Notes under the pieces: model-generated | Databases searched by the model: none | What the model saw: the letters and a program-made list of their open reading frames with translations, nothing else | What the model was told of the DNA's origin: nothing | Shown here: piece by piece, positions 34,761 through 43,557 of the stretch | How the letters are laid out: every line of letters begins with the position of its first letter | Numbering within the stretch: position 1 is the first letter of the stretch | Source of the DNA: Pseudomonas lini | GTDB taxonomy: Bacteria > Pseudomonadota > Gammaproteobacteria > Pseudomonadales > Pseudomonadaceae | Direction: 5' to 3' | Assembly: GCF_964063345.1 (NCBI RefSeq) | Contig: NZ_OZ061318.1 | Coordinates: 186,001 to 250,000, forward strand | Length of the DNA: 64,000 nucleotides | Program-made: the position numbers and the translations under genes

Positions 34761-35912
34761 TTACTTCAACCCAACCTTGTACAACACACCATCGCCCTCA
34801 TCCGTCAGCAAATACAGATAACCATCCGGCCCCTGCCGTACATCGCGAATCCGTTTGTCGAGTTCACCGAGCAGCCGCTCTTCGTGAACGACTTTATCGC
34901 CTTCGAACTGCAGGCGGATCAGCTCCTGGCTCACCAGCGCCCCGATAAACACGTTGTGCTGCCAAGCCTTGAAGCGATCGCCATCGTAGAAGGCCATGCC
35001 GCTGAGACCGGGGGATTTTTCCCAGACATGGTGCGGGCCCACGGTGCCTTCAGCGGTTTCGCCCTTGGCTTCCGGAATTGGCAGGCCGGAATAGTTGATG
35101 CCATGGGTTGCCAGCGGCCAGCCGTAATTCTTGCCGCGTTCGATGATGTTGATCTCGTCGCCGCCCCGGGGGCCGTGTTCGTTTTCCCAGAGCGTGCCAC
35201 TCCAGGGATTGAGTGCCGCCCCTTGCGGGTTTCGATTGCCGTAGGACCAGATTTCCGGGCGAACGCCTTTTTGCCCGACAAAAGGGTTGTCCTTTGGCAC
35301 CTTGCCGTCTGGATAGATCCGCACGATCTTGCCTTGCAGCTTGTCGAGATCCTGCGCCGTGGGCCGGTCGTTATTCTCGCCCAGGGTGATGAACAGATAA
35401 CCGTCGCGGTCGAACACCAGTCGCGAGCCGAAGTGATTGCCGACCGAGAGCTTGGGCTCCTGTCGGAAGATCACCCTGAAATCCCTGATGGCTGCCAGGT
35501 CCTCGGACAACCGTCCGCGACCGACCGCGGTGCCGGCCTTGCCGCCCTCACCGCCTCCTTCGGCATAAGACAGATAGACCATACGGTCTTGCTTGAAATC
35601 GGGCGACAACACCACATCGAGCAATCCGCCCTGCCCCTTGGCCCAGACCTGAGGCACGCCGCTGAGCGGGCCCGAGAGTTTGCCGTCGGCGCTGATCAGC
35701 CGAAGGTTGCCGGGCCGCTCGGTCACCAGCATCCCTTGGCGATCGGGCAGAAACGCCAGCGCCCAAGGGTGTTCCAGGCCTTTAACGATCGGCGTGAGCT
35801 CAAGGGTGCCCTGCTCGCTTTTAAAATCCTGTGTCGGCGCCGCGAAAACGGACGCCGTGACTGTAAATAATGCGCTGGCACAGAAAGTGGCCAAGAGGGT
35901 TTTACGCAACAT
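34761..35912 (-). CDS. PQQ-dependent aldose sugar dehydrogenase (YliI-like)
   Basis: Soluble periplasmic six-bladed beta-propeller quinoprotein, 383 residues, with a signal peptide of about 24 residues (ending VFA-AP). Family marks include LEHPWALAFLPDRQGMLVTERPG (catalytic-loop region), VGNHFGSRLVFDRDGYLFITLG with the conserved His, and WENEHGPRGGDEIN for Ca/PQQ binding. It oxidises aldoses to lactones, passing electrons to the respiratory chain. A second secreted small protein gene lies upstream in the same direction, 51 bp away. Confidence 0.88.
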   Translation of the reverse strand: MLRKTLLATFCASALFTVTASVFAAPTQDFKSEQGTLELTPIVKGLEHPWALAFLPDRQGMLVTERPGNLRLISADGKLSGPLSGVPQVWAKGQGGLLDVVLSPDFKQDRMVYLSYAEGGGEGGKAGTAVGRGRLSEDLAAIRDFRVIFRQEPKLSVGNHFGSRLVFDRDGYLFITLGENNDRPTAQDLDKLQGKIVRIYPDGKVPKDNPFVGQKGVRPEIWSYGNRNPQGAALNPWSGTLWENEHGPRGGDEINIIERGKNYGWPLATHGINYSGLPIPEAKGETAEGTVGPHHVWEKSPGLSGMAFYDGDRFKAWQHNVFIGALVSQELIRLQFEGDKVVHEERLLGELDKRIRDVRQGPDGYLYLLTDEGDGVLYKVGLK

Positions 35913-35963
35913 GCACGATTCCTTTTGTCGTCAAAATAGCTGGCAACACCTCTGTCCTGCCGT

Positions 35964-36338
35964 TCAACGGTAGTTGCGGTCCGAGTCCCGGGGTGGTGGA
36001 TTGGGAATGGCTGAATTAGGAATAAATGTCGGCTGGCTGGTGGGAGCCGGTCGATCTTGCGGATAGCGGTTGCCGATACCACCGTTATCCAGCGTTGGCG
36101 GTCGTGGCACAGGCACCGTGCCTGGCCCGCGAATCACCGGGATGCTTGGCTGGGTGCCTTGCATGCTGTTGGGATTGGCCCGGCGAATCGGGCTGTTATA
36201 GGGATTGTTGTTGGTACTACCCGGCAGGTTTTGCGCCAGCAGCAAGGGCGAGGACGGCGATGCGGCGCCTGCCAGCGCCAAAGGGCTTAGCACGCCACTC
36301 AATGCCAGCGCGATGACGCCGAGCACACATCGGTTCAT
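35964..36338 (-). CDS. Proline/asparagine-rich secreted protein
   Basis: A 124-residue protein with a signal peptide (cleaved after LALA, about 23) and a low-complexity mature part rich in Pro, Asn, Arg and Ser (PGTVPVPRPPTLDNGGIGN). No domain recognised. The ATG at 36338 has GAGG nine bases upstream. Possibly intrinsically disordered; function unknown. Confidence 0.6.
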   Translation of the reverse strand: MNRCVLGVIALALSGVLSPLALAGAASPSSPLLLAQNLPGSTNNNPYNSPIRRANPNSMQGTQPSIPVIRGPGTVPVPRPPTLDNGGIGNRYPQDRPAPTSQPTFIPNSAIPNPPPRDSDRNYR

Positions 36339-36548
36339 GAGGACCTCTCTAAATGAGCGTGTCACGCTTCATGGATGAATAAAGCCACGCTACGCCCAGG
36401 GTTCGAATTTGTTAACCAAAACCTGCTCCACAAGATGTAACACGAGTTAACCGCACCGCCGATCCGCCCGCAGGACCGGGCCGCCGCCGACTGAAACTTT
36501 TGCCCTTGGCCACAGGTCACCAGAACATCAATCGACGAGATCACGACG

Positions 36549-37409
36549 ATGGCACGGGCAATCTGGAAAGGCGCAATCAGTTTCGGTCTGGTGCACATCC
36601 CCGTGGCACTGGTTTCGGCGACGTCTTCGCGCGGGATCGATTTCAACTGGCTCGACAGCCGCAGCATGGATCCGGTCGGCTACAAGCGCATCAACAAGGT
36701 CACCGGCAAGGAAGTTACCCAAGAGCACATCGTCAAAGGGATCGAGTACGAAAAAGGACGTTACGTGGTGCTCAGTGAGGAGGAGATTCGCTCGGCGCAT
36801 CCACTGTCGACCCAGACCATCGACATTTTTGCCTTTGTCGCCAGCGAGCAGATCCCCCTGCAAAACATCGACACGCCCTACTACCTGGCGCCGGACAAAC
36901 GCGGCGGCAAGGTCTATGCGCTGTTGCGCGAAACCCTCAGCAAAACCGACAAGGTCGCCCTGGCCCGAGTGGTGTTGCATTCGCGCCAGCACTTGGCGGC
37001 CCTCATGCCGCTGGAATCAGCCATGATGCTGGTGATGCTGCGCTGGCCCGCGGAAGTGCGCAGCCTTGATCAATTGGAGTTAGGCAGTGAAGTAACCAAG
37101 CCTGATCTGGCCAAAGGTGAGCTGGATATGGCCAAACGGCTGGTGGAAGACATGAGTGCCGACTGGACGCCCGAGGAGTACCGCGACAGTTTCGAAGACA
37201 AGATCATGGCGCTGGTCGAGAAGAAGGCGAATGAAGGCAAGATCGAAGATGTCGAAACAGTGACGGGTGAAGAGGTGCGTAAAACCGCCGATGTTATCGA
37301 TCTGACCGAACTGCTCAAACGCAGTCTTGGTGGCAAGGGGGGCGGTAAAGCGACAGCAAAAGCCAAAACGACTACAGACAAAAAAGCTACGAAGCATTCT
37401 CGTGGCTGA
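36549..37409 (+). CDS. ku: Ku, bacterial NHEJ end-binding protein
   Basis: Homodimeric DNA-end-binding protein of non-homologous end joining, 286 residues, the usual length. The start MARAIWKGAISFGLVHIPVAL is diagnostic, the beta-barrel/bridge core spans about 1-250, and the tail is Lys-rich (GKGGGKATAKAKTTTDKKA). No ligD gene lies in the window, so its ligase partner must be elsewhere if the pathway is complete. Confidence 0.93.
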   Translation: MARAIWKGAISFGLVHIPVALVSATSSRGIDFNWLDSRSMDPVGYKRINKVTGKEVTQEHIVKGIEYEKGRYVVLSEEEIRSAHPLSTQTIDIFAFVASEQIPLQNIDTPYYLAPDKRGGKVYALLRETLSKTDKVALARVVLHSRQHLAALMPLESAMMLVMLRWPAEVRSLDQLELGSEVTKPDLAKGELDMAKRLVEDMSADWTPEEYRDSFEDKIMALVEKKANEGKIEDVETVTGEEVRKTADVIDLTELLKRSLGGKGGGKATAKAKTTTDKKATKHSRG

Positions 37410-37452
37410 CCGGTCACAGTAGCACTCATAAATTATGCGGTGAACATACCGG

Positions 37453-37550
37453 CCTCATCGCGGGCAAGCCCGCTCCCACAGGTTTCGGAGGCGTTCGCAG
37501 AATTTGTATTCGACGCGGATACTGTGGGAGCGGGCTTGCCCGCGATGGCG
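37453..37550. repeat. REPIN between ku and lpxO
   Basis: Arms 'catcgcgggcaagcccgctc' and 'gtgggagcgggcttgcccgc' in the gap between two converging genes. Confidence 0.88.
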
Positions 37551-37571
37551 TCATGCGTCACAACGCAAAAC

Positions 37572-38483
37572 TCAGATCAAAACAAAAACCGCCAGCAATC
37601 CACCAAAAATCGCCCACTTCTCCAGGTAGTAGCGAGTGCGGTTACGTTTCTTGAGCGCTTTGCCGCGCAGGCGAATCTTGTAGATTCTGGCGAACAGGCG
37701 GTTGATACCACCGACCTTGTCGCCGGCATCGTTCGGCGCACCCGCCGCCGCCATCACCGTGCGGCTGAACCAGCGGTTGAACGCCGTCGCCCAGCGATAC
37801 TTCATCGGCCGCTCAACGTCACAGAACAGGATGATGCGATTCTGCGCAGTGGTGTTTTCGGCGTAGTGAATGAAGGTCTCATCGAACATCACCGCCTCGC
37901 CGTCGCGCCAATGGTAGCTCTCACCGTCGACGTTGATGTAGCAACCGGCGTCGTTCGGCGTCTCCAGCCCCAAATGATAACGGTATGAACCGGCATACGG
38001 ATCGCGGTGACGGACCAGTTTCGAACCCGGCGGCAGTTCGGCGAACATCGCGGCCTTGATCGAGCCGATGCTTTGCACCAATTCAGTCGTGCGCGGGCAG
38101 AGTTTGGCGGCAGACGGGTGACTGTCGCCGTACCACTTAAGGTAGAAACGCTTCCAGCCACTTTTGAAAAACGAATTGAAACCAACGTCGTCGTATTGAT
38201 TCGAACGCTTGATCTCCCCGGCCTTGAGCAGATTCTGGCCTTCGGCGCGAATCTCTTCCCAATGAGCCTGCAAAGGGCTCAAGTCAGGAAAGTCTGCCGG
38301 ATTGAGATAAGGCTTACTGGGCGTTTTCGAGAACAGATAAAGGAAGCAATTGATCGGTGCCAGAAACGTCGAGTGGTCACTCAGTTGGCGGCCTAATTTG
38401 TGGCGCACCTTTCCGCGCAAGTGAACATACGCGATGGAGATGACATAAATAGCGGCAATGATAAGTTTCACGAAAATCGTCAC
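37572..38483 (-). CDS. lpxO: Lipid A 2-hydroxylase LpxO (Asp/Asn beta-hydroxylase family)
   Basis: Fe(II)/2-oxoglutarate dioxygenase that hydroxylates secondary acyl chains of lipid A at the inner membrane. It has 303 residues: an N-terminal membrane helix (about 4-21), the catalytic jelly roll with iron ligands in VRHRDPYAGSYRYHLG (His159, Asp161) and DETFIHYAEN (His206), and a C-terminal hydrophobic helix (about 288-303). Promoter region 38563-38595 resembles PhoP-controlled promoters, fitting PhoP control of lpxO in Salmonella. Confidence 0.88.
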   Translation of the reverse strand: MTIFVKLIIAAIYVISIAYVHLRGKVRHKLGRQLSDHSTFLAPINCFLYLFSKTPSKPYLNPADFPDLSPLQAHWEEIRAEGQNLLKAGEIKRSNQYDDVGFNSFFKSGWKRFYLKWYGDSHPSAAKLCPRTTELVQSIGSIKAAMFAELPPGSKLVRHRDPYAGSYRYHLGLETPNDAGCYINVDGESYHWRDGEAVMFDETFIHYAENTTAQNRIILFCDVERPMKYRWATAFNRWFSRTVMAAAGAPNDAGDKVGGINRLFARIYKIRLRGKALKKRNRTRYYLEKWAIFGGLLAVFVLI

Positions 38484-38562
38484 ACGTCAGAAATGAACAA
38501 ATTGCGTCCCGATGGTGCGTTCTTGAGGCATACCGACGGTCGGCACAGGGTCGAAAAATGGC

Positions 38563-38595
38563 ATTTTAGCCAAACTCTGTAACTAATAGTTAACC
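38563..38595 (-). promoter_or_regulatory. PhoP-box-like promoter of lpxO
   Basis: Minus strand: ggttaa-ctatt-agttac (38595-38579), two half-sites in 11-bp phase, then 10 bases, then a -10 hexamer taaaat (38568-38563). This geometry, box just upstream of the -10 in place of a -35, matches PhoP-activated promoters. It is about 80 bp upstream of the lpxO start. Confidence 0.45.
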
Positions 38596-38843
38596 TTCAA
38601 CTGTGAAAATGTGTCTACGTTATTTGAGTACGGTTCGCGAACCGCTCTCTCGATAGTAGCCTCATGCCATACCACCATTCGTCGCGTATGTAAATATAGC
38701 GCCCAATATATGACGGTAACTGGCTTAGGCTTTGCAGAGCTGAATGTAGCGGCCCCAGAACGACGTAATTCTGACGCGGCGGCAATTAAATTAACGCTTA
38801 AGGACTCCAGCGATACGCTTGGTCAGTCACCGGGAGATGTAAC

Positions 38844-39047
38844 GTGTCAACTCTCAATGAAATCGCAGCGAACCACGCGAGAATGGCTAAGGCAAAAGAA
38901 GAAGAGTCGACCGGACTGTATGAGCAACACGTTCAAATAATGGGAAGTTTCGAAATCCCATCCCTTGATGAACAACCACACATGCCACTGCACCTCATCA
39001 CTGGAGGGCAGGACAAGCACCTCGGACTAGCCACTGGCTACTTGTGA
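38844..39047 (+). CDS. Hypothetical 67-residue protein
   Basis: GTG start with GGGAG eight bases upstream gives MSTLNEIAANHARMAKAKEE and a short acidic/neutral tail. No domain recognised, no membrane helix. It lies in the lower-GC, gene-poor stretch that ends with an integrase remnant, so it may be a leftover of a mobile island. Confidence 0.35.
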   Translation: MSTLNEIAANHARMAKAKEEESTGLYEQHVQIMGSFEIPSLDEQPHMPLHLITGGQDKHLGLATGYL

Positions 39048-39266
39048 GTCTCGACCTGGTCAGGCACCGACTTGTCGCACGCTGTTCAACGTGCGGCAAA
39101 GCCAGGCTTTCAACTGCTGCCAGCAAGTCGTTTACAGCGGGCAGATAGCGACTACTTCATAGTCACTTTCCCTTGGTTGGGAGGAAGGAATACTAATTCA
39201 TCAGTCGGCAGTAGTTTTGACGGCAACCCTCTTCCCCTCCAACAACGCCCGCATGCATTGATACCG

Positions 39267-39410
39267 TCAAGCTCGTTTATTCCCCTTTGCCCAGCCGACC
39301 ACCATTAAACCCAGGCCGAGAATCCATAGACCAGGCGCAGTGATAGCGAGACCGCAGATAGCCATTGGCAGCCCAGTCAGAAAAATCGGGTTTCGAAACG
39401 CCTTATCCAT
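39267..39410 (-). CDS. Small membrane protein (47 residues)
   Basis: MDKAFRNPIFLTGLPMAICG and then GLWILGLGLMVVGWAKGNKR: two short hydrophobic helices with a charged end. The ATG at 39410 has AAGGAG nine bases upstream, which decides the start against longer in-frame options. It is downstream of the Excalibur-domain gene on the same strand, 64 bp away. Function unknown. Confidence 0.55.
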   Translation of the reverse strand: MDKAFRNPIFLTGLPMAICGLAITAPGLWILGLGLMVVGWAKGNKRA

Positions 39411-39474
39411 AGCACTCTCTCCTTTAAGAATTTCTCTCATTAAACCACTAAGCCTGTTGCTGAGCGGCAAATAG

Positions 39475-39768
39475 TCATTGGCACCACTGCGACTCACAGG
39501 GAATTGCGTCGTTGTCGCCGTCCATTTTCATTCCTGGGCAATTTTGCAGAAAGTTCTTGGCCTCTGCGCATGAGGTCATCTGCGAACAATATTTGCGTCC
39601 ATCACATTTGAATGGCGCTGAAACAGGCTTCGGCGCAGTCACGACTATAGAGACTTCTTTAGAGATTTCTTCGGGATTCGATAGTTGAGCCGCAGCCCAG
39701 GACTGTAGTTCAGGGGAAAGCTTCCAAGCCAACAGACCAACAATAAGCATCACCAAAATCAGTTTCAT
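39475..39768 (-). CDS. Excalibur calcium-binding domain protein, membrane-anchored
   Basis: A 97-residue protein with an N-terminal membrane anchor (KLILVMLIVGLLAW) and a C-terminal Excalibur domain: FKCDGRKYCSQMTSC, AKNFLQNCPG, then DGDNDAIPCESQWC with the EF-hand-like D-x-D-x-D loop and six Cys. Excalibur domains are extracellular and are frequent in proteins with DUF1294 or nuclease domains. ATG at 39768 or at 39783. Confidence 0.7.
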   Translation of the reverse strand: MKLILVMLIVGLLAWKLSPELQSWAAAQLSNPEEISKEVSIVVTAPKPVSAPFKCDGRKYCSQMTSCAEAKNFLQNCPGMKMDGDNDAIPCESQWCQ

Positions 39769-39783
39769 TTTGATCCCACCCAT

Positions 39784-40283
39784 GATGCGAGACTGTTTGC
39801 GTTCTCACGCTGCCTGCTTTCCAGCGTAACCCATTAGTCCACTCATAGCCTGCCGGGGGAATGGCGGGCGAGGAGCGCGTCTTGGGTGAGTAACCAGAGA
39901 GAGTATCTGCGAGTCGCTATCGATCAGATGATCTGCGGTGATGAAAACTAAGCGCCTGCGCACCCGAAAATCCCGAGCCCTGACGAAGAAGAATAGCCCC
40001 CTCCCCACCTTCTGCTGTCACGAGAGGTATGGAGAGACAAATCTGAATAGGTGCCCACCCTGACCAAAGTGCTGGCCATTCAGCAATCCATCTGAAACAC
40101 ACCAGGCCGGGCAAGCAGTGCTGACTTTACCCAGAGCCACGCCAAGTGTCCCGAACACAACACTGAACAAAAATAACATTGAGGTACGAACAAAAGGAGC
40201 GCCCCTAGGTTTGCCCGCCCCCTGAATGAGCCACCCCATCAGACAGACCCCGATTCTGCACAAACCGGGACCGAACCCTGAAG
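39784..40283. other. Gene-poor stretch before the integrase remnant
   Basis: No supported gene. Short frames exist on both strands, one on the minus strand (about 40018-40236) with a hydrophobic segment, but none has a good start or known family. Composition is lower in GC than the window average. Read together with 38.6-39.8 kb it looks like a decayed insertion. Confidence 0.4.
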
Positions 40284-40463
40284 ATGCTGGCGACACGTTA
40301 TCGCCCACCGTACAACTGCCGTCACACTTATGCGACAATATGCGCAATGTCTGGCATGAATCCCGCCTTTATTGCCCAACAGCTTGGACACAGCGTCCAG
40401 ATGCTGCACTCGACTTATGCGCGCTGGTTGAACTCTAGCGGTGACTGGGGAGAGATGGAGTGA
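40284..40463 (+). pseudogene. 3' fragment of a tyrosine recombinase (phage-type integrase)
   Basis: In frame with the TGA at 40461 the sequence reads RYRPPYNCRHTYATI, GMNPAFIAQQLGHSVQMLHS and TYARWLNSS: the C-terminal catalytic part of a phage/ICE integrase, with R-H, the LGH motif and the nucleophile Tyr in STYARW. About 59 codons remain of a gene normally near 400 codons; the N-terminal and core-binding parts are gone. It marks the former edge of a mobile element. Confidence 0.8.
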
Positions 40464-40534
40464 ATCTCCAGAATGTCCCAGGAATGGCCCAAGTGCCAAA
40501 TGCGTAGCTCGCAACCCATTGATAGGTAAAGTAA

Positions 40535-42124
40535 TTGATCTCCACAGCTAACATCACGATGCAGTTCGGCGCCAAGCCGCTATTCGAAAACGTTTCGGTC
40601 AAATTCGGTGCGGGTAACCGCTACGGCCTGATCGGCGCCAACGGTTGCGGCAAGTCGACTTTCATGAAAATCCTCGGTAGCGACCTCGAGCCGTCCGGCG
40701 GCCAGGTCATGCTCGAGCCGAACGTGCGTCTGGGTAAATTGCGCCAGGACCAGTTCGCCTACGAAGAATTCACCGTGATCGACACCGTGATCATGGGTCA
40801 CGAAGAGCTGTGGAAGGTCAAGGCCGAGCGCGACCGCATCTACTCGCTGCCGGAAATGACCGAAGAAGACGGCATGGCCGTGGCCGAGCTGGAAACCGAA
40901 TTCGCCGAAATGGACGGCTACACCGCCGAATCCCGTGCTGGCGAATTGCTGCTGGGCCTGGGTATCGGCATTGAGCAGCACTTTGGTCCGATGAGCGAAG
41001 TGTCCCCTGGCTGGAAACTGCGTGTGTTGCTGGCGCAGGCACTGTTCTCCGATCCTGAAGTGCTGTTGCTCGACGAACCGACCAACCACCTGGACATCAA
41101 CACCATCCGCTGGCTGGAAAACATTCTGACCCAGCGCTCCAGCCTGATGATCATCATCTCCCACGACCGTCACTTCCTGAACAGCGTGTGCACCCACATG
41201 GCTGACCTGGACTACGGCGAGCTGCGCCTGTTCCCGGGCAACTACGACGAGTACATGACCGTGGCGACCCAGTCCCGCGAGCAACTGCTGTCGGACAACG
41301 CCAAGAAGAAGGCGCAGATTTCCGAGCTGCAATCGTTCGTCAGCCGCTTCTCGGCCAACGCCTCGAAAGCCAAGCAAGCGACCTCCCGCGCCAAAGCGAT
41401 CGACAAAATCCAGCTGGCCGAGGTCAAACCTTCGAGCCGTGTCAGCCCGTTCATTCGTTTTGAACAAACCAAGAAGCTGCACCGTCAGGCGGTCATCGTC
41501 GAGCGCATGGCCAAAGGCTTCGATGGCAAGACCCTGTTCAAGGACTTCAGCTTCCAGGTTGAAGCCGGCGAGCGCGTGGCGATCATCGGCCCGAACGGTA
41601 TCGGTAAAACCACTCTGCTGCGTACCCTGGTCAACGAACTGACCCCGGATGCCGGTACTGTGAAGTGGACCGACGCCGCGGAATTGGGCTATTACGCCCA
41701 GGACCACGCTCACGACTTCGAAGACGACTGCAACCTGTTCGACTGGATGGGCCAGTGGACCCAGGGCGGCGAGCAAATCGTTCGCGGCACCCTCGGTCGC
41801 ATGCTGTTTTCCAACGACGAGATCCTCAAGTCGGTCAAGGTCATCTCCGGTGGTGAGCAAGGTCGCATGCTGTTCGGCAAATTGATCCTGCAAAAGCCGA
41901 ACGTGCTGATCATGGACGAACCGACCAACCACTTGGACATGGAATCCATCGAAGCGCTGAACCTGGCGCTGGAGAACTACCCGGGCACGCTGATCTTCGT
42001 CAGCCACGACCGTGAGTTCGTATCGTCCCTGGCCACCCGCATCATCGAGTTGAGCGCCGATGGCGTGATCGACTTCAGCGGCACCTATGATGACTACCTG
42101 CGTAGTCAGGGTGTTTTGATGTAA
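40535..42124 (+). CDS. ybiT: ABC-F ATPase, YbiT type
   Basis: Ribosome-associated ABC-F protein of 529 residues with two ATPase domains and no membrane part. Walker [10 protein letters not shown] (about 35-43) and GPNGIGKTT (about 350-358); Walker B with DEPTNHLD twice; linker (P-site tRNA interaction motif) about 240-315; second signature SGGEQGR. Start is TTG at 40535 with AGG upstream. Such proteins act at the ribosome E site to relieve stalled translation. Confidence 0.88.
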   Translation: MISTANITMQFGAKPLFENVSVKFGAGNRYGLIGANGCGKSTFMKILGSDLEPSGGQVMLEPNVRLGKLRQDQFAYEEFTVIDTVIMGHEELWKVKAERDRIYSLPEMTEEDGMAVAELETEFAEMDGYTAESRAGELLLGLGIGIEQHFGPMSEVSPGWKLRVLLAQALFSDPEVLLLDEPTNHLDINTIRWLENILTQRSSLMIIISHDRHFLNSVCTHMADLDYGELRLFPGNYDEYMTVATQSREQLLSDNAKKKAQISELQSFVSRFSANASKAKQATSRAKAIDKIQLAEVKPSSRVSPFIRFEQTKKLHRQAVIVERMAKGFDGKTLFKDFSFQVEAGERVAIIGPNGIGKTTLLRTLVNELTPDAGTVKWTDAAELGYYAQDHAHDFEDDCNLFDWMGQWTQGGEQIVRGTLGRMLFSNDEILKSVKVISGGEQGRMLFGKLILQKPNVLIMDEPTNHLDMESIEALNLALENYPGTLIFVSHDREFVSSLATRIIELSADGVIDFSGTYDDYLRSQGVLM

Positions 42125-42249
42125 GACGGCTGCAAGCTTCAAGTGAAAAGCCCTGTCCTGGTGATGGGGCTGATCGTTAGCCTGCTTCCTTTTATTACCC
42201 ACCCACGCCATGATGCAGTTCTCCTACCGCCGCCCGCGAACGAGCTCTC

Positions 42250-43437
42250 ATGTCTGTGCAGCAGCTGCCCCCGCAAAGCTCCATGGCGATCACTCTGCAG
42301 ATCGTCTCCATCGTTTTCTATACCTTTATTGCCTTCCTCTGCATCGGCCTGCCGATTGCGGTGTTGCCGGGGTATGTCCATGAACAGTTGGGGTTCAGCG
42401 CCATCGTGGCGGGGCTGACCATTGGCTCCCAATACCTGGCCACCCTGCTCAGTCGGCCCATGGCCGGGCGTCTGTCGGACAGCATCGGCACCAAACGGGC
42501 GATTGTTTATGGCTTGTCGGGGATTGCATTGAGCGGCGTTCTGACATTGCTGTCGACCCTGCTGCAAAGTGTGCCGTTGTTGAGCCTGATCATCCTGATC
42601 GCCGGCCGATTGCTGCTGGGCATCGCTCAAGGGTTGATCGGGGTCGGCACGATCAGCTGGTGCATGGGCCAGGTTGGTGCCGAGCACACGGCGCGTTCGA
42701 TTTCCTGGAACGGCATCGCCTCGTACGGCGCCATCGCCATCGGCGCGCCGCTGGGCGTGGTGATGGTCGCTGAACTGGGGTTCGCCAGCCTCGGGATCGC
42801 GCTGTCGTTACTGGCCTTGATGGCGTTGCTGTTGATCCGCAACAAACCTTCGGTACCGGTGATTCGCGGCGAGCGCCTGCCGTTCTGGGCAGTGTTCGGG
42901 CGTATTGCGCCCTTCGGCGCGAGCCTCAGCCTGGCGTCCATCGGTTACGGCACACTCACCACTTTTATTACCCTGTATTACGTCAGCCTTGGCTGGACCG
43001 GCGCGGCTTATTGCCTGACGGTATTCGGTGTCTGCTTCATTCTGGCGCGACTGTTGTTCATATCCAGCATCAGCCGTTTCGGCGGCTTCACCTCCGCCAT
43101 CGCCTGCATGACCATTGAAACCGTGGGGCTGGTCCTGCTGTGGCTGGCGCCCTCGACGGGTTATGCCTTGATCGGCGCTGGGCTGACCGGGTTCGGCCTG
43201 TCGCTGGTGTATCCGGCGCTGGGAGTGGAAGCGATCAAGCAAGTGCCCAATTCCAGTCGCGGAGCGGGTTTGAGTGCTTATGCGGTGTTTTTCGATCTGG
43301 CGCTGGCGATTGCCGGACCGCTGATGGGCGCGGTGGCGTTGAACCTGGGGTATTCGTGGATTTTCTTTAGTGCGGCGTTGTTGTCGATAACCGGGCTCGG
43401 TTTGACCTTGTTACTGAAACACCGCGCAATGGTCTAA
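42250..43437 (+). CDS. MFS transporter (YhhS/YfcJ-like)
   Basis: Major facilitator with 395 residues and twelve predicted helices; the loop 2-3 motif appears as GRLSDSIGTKRA (about 76-87). Resembles the YhhS/YfcJ arabinose-type exporter group of uncharacterised drug or sugar exporters. It stands alone after ybiT, 125 bp away. Substrate unknown. Confidence 0.8.
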   Translation: MSVQQLPPQSSMAITLQIVSIVFYTFIAFLCIGLPIAVLPGYVHEQLGFSAIVAGLTIGSQYLATLLSRPMAGRLSDSIGTKRAIVYGLSGIALSGVLTLLSTLLQSVPLLSLIILIAGRLLLGIAQGLIGVGTISWCMGQVGAEHTARSISWNGIASYGAIAIGAPLGVVMVAELGFASLGIALSLLALMALLLIRNKPSVPVIRGERLPFWAVFGRIAPFGASLSLASIGYGTLTTFITLYYVSLGWTGAAYCLTVFGVCFILARLLFISSISRFGGFTSAIACMTIETVGLVLLWLAPSTGYALIGAGLTGFGLSLVYPALGVEAIKQVPNSSRGAGLSAYAVFFDLALAIAGPLMGAVALNLGYSWIFFSAALLSITGLGLTLLLKHRAMV

Positions 43438-43451
43438 GCCTGCCGCATATC

Positions 43452-43546
43452 CCCTGTGGGAGCGGGCTTGCTCGCGAATGCGGTGGGTCAGACACATTAA
43501 TGTCGACTGACACGCCCTCTTCGCGAGCAAGCCCGCTCCCACAAGG
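43452..43546. repeat. REPIN after the MFS gene
   Basis: Arms 'ctgtgggagcgggcttgctc' and 'gcgagcaagcccgctcccac' between two converging genes. The loop (gtgggtcagacacattaatg) resembles the loops of the REPINs at 6478, 49987 and 51309. Confidence 0.88.
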
Positions 43547-43557
43547 GTTCCGGGACA

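Noticed and set aside
36549-37409. Complete NHEJ operon
   Set aside because: Only ku is present; no ligD or ligase domain lies nearby.
39050-39110. Inverted repeat gcacg / cgtgc as a terminator of the 67-residue ORF
   Set aside because: Stem of only five strong pairs and no T-run.
40018-40236. Minus-strand ORF with a hydrophobic segment
   Set aside because: No ribosome site, no family, in a decayed region; probably chance.
40580-42211. 543-codon open frame antisense to the ABC-F gene
   Set aside because: Mirror of the ybiT coding pattern; low-complexity product, no ribosome site.
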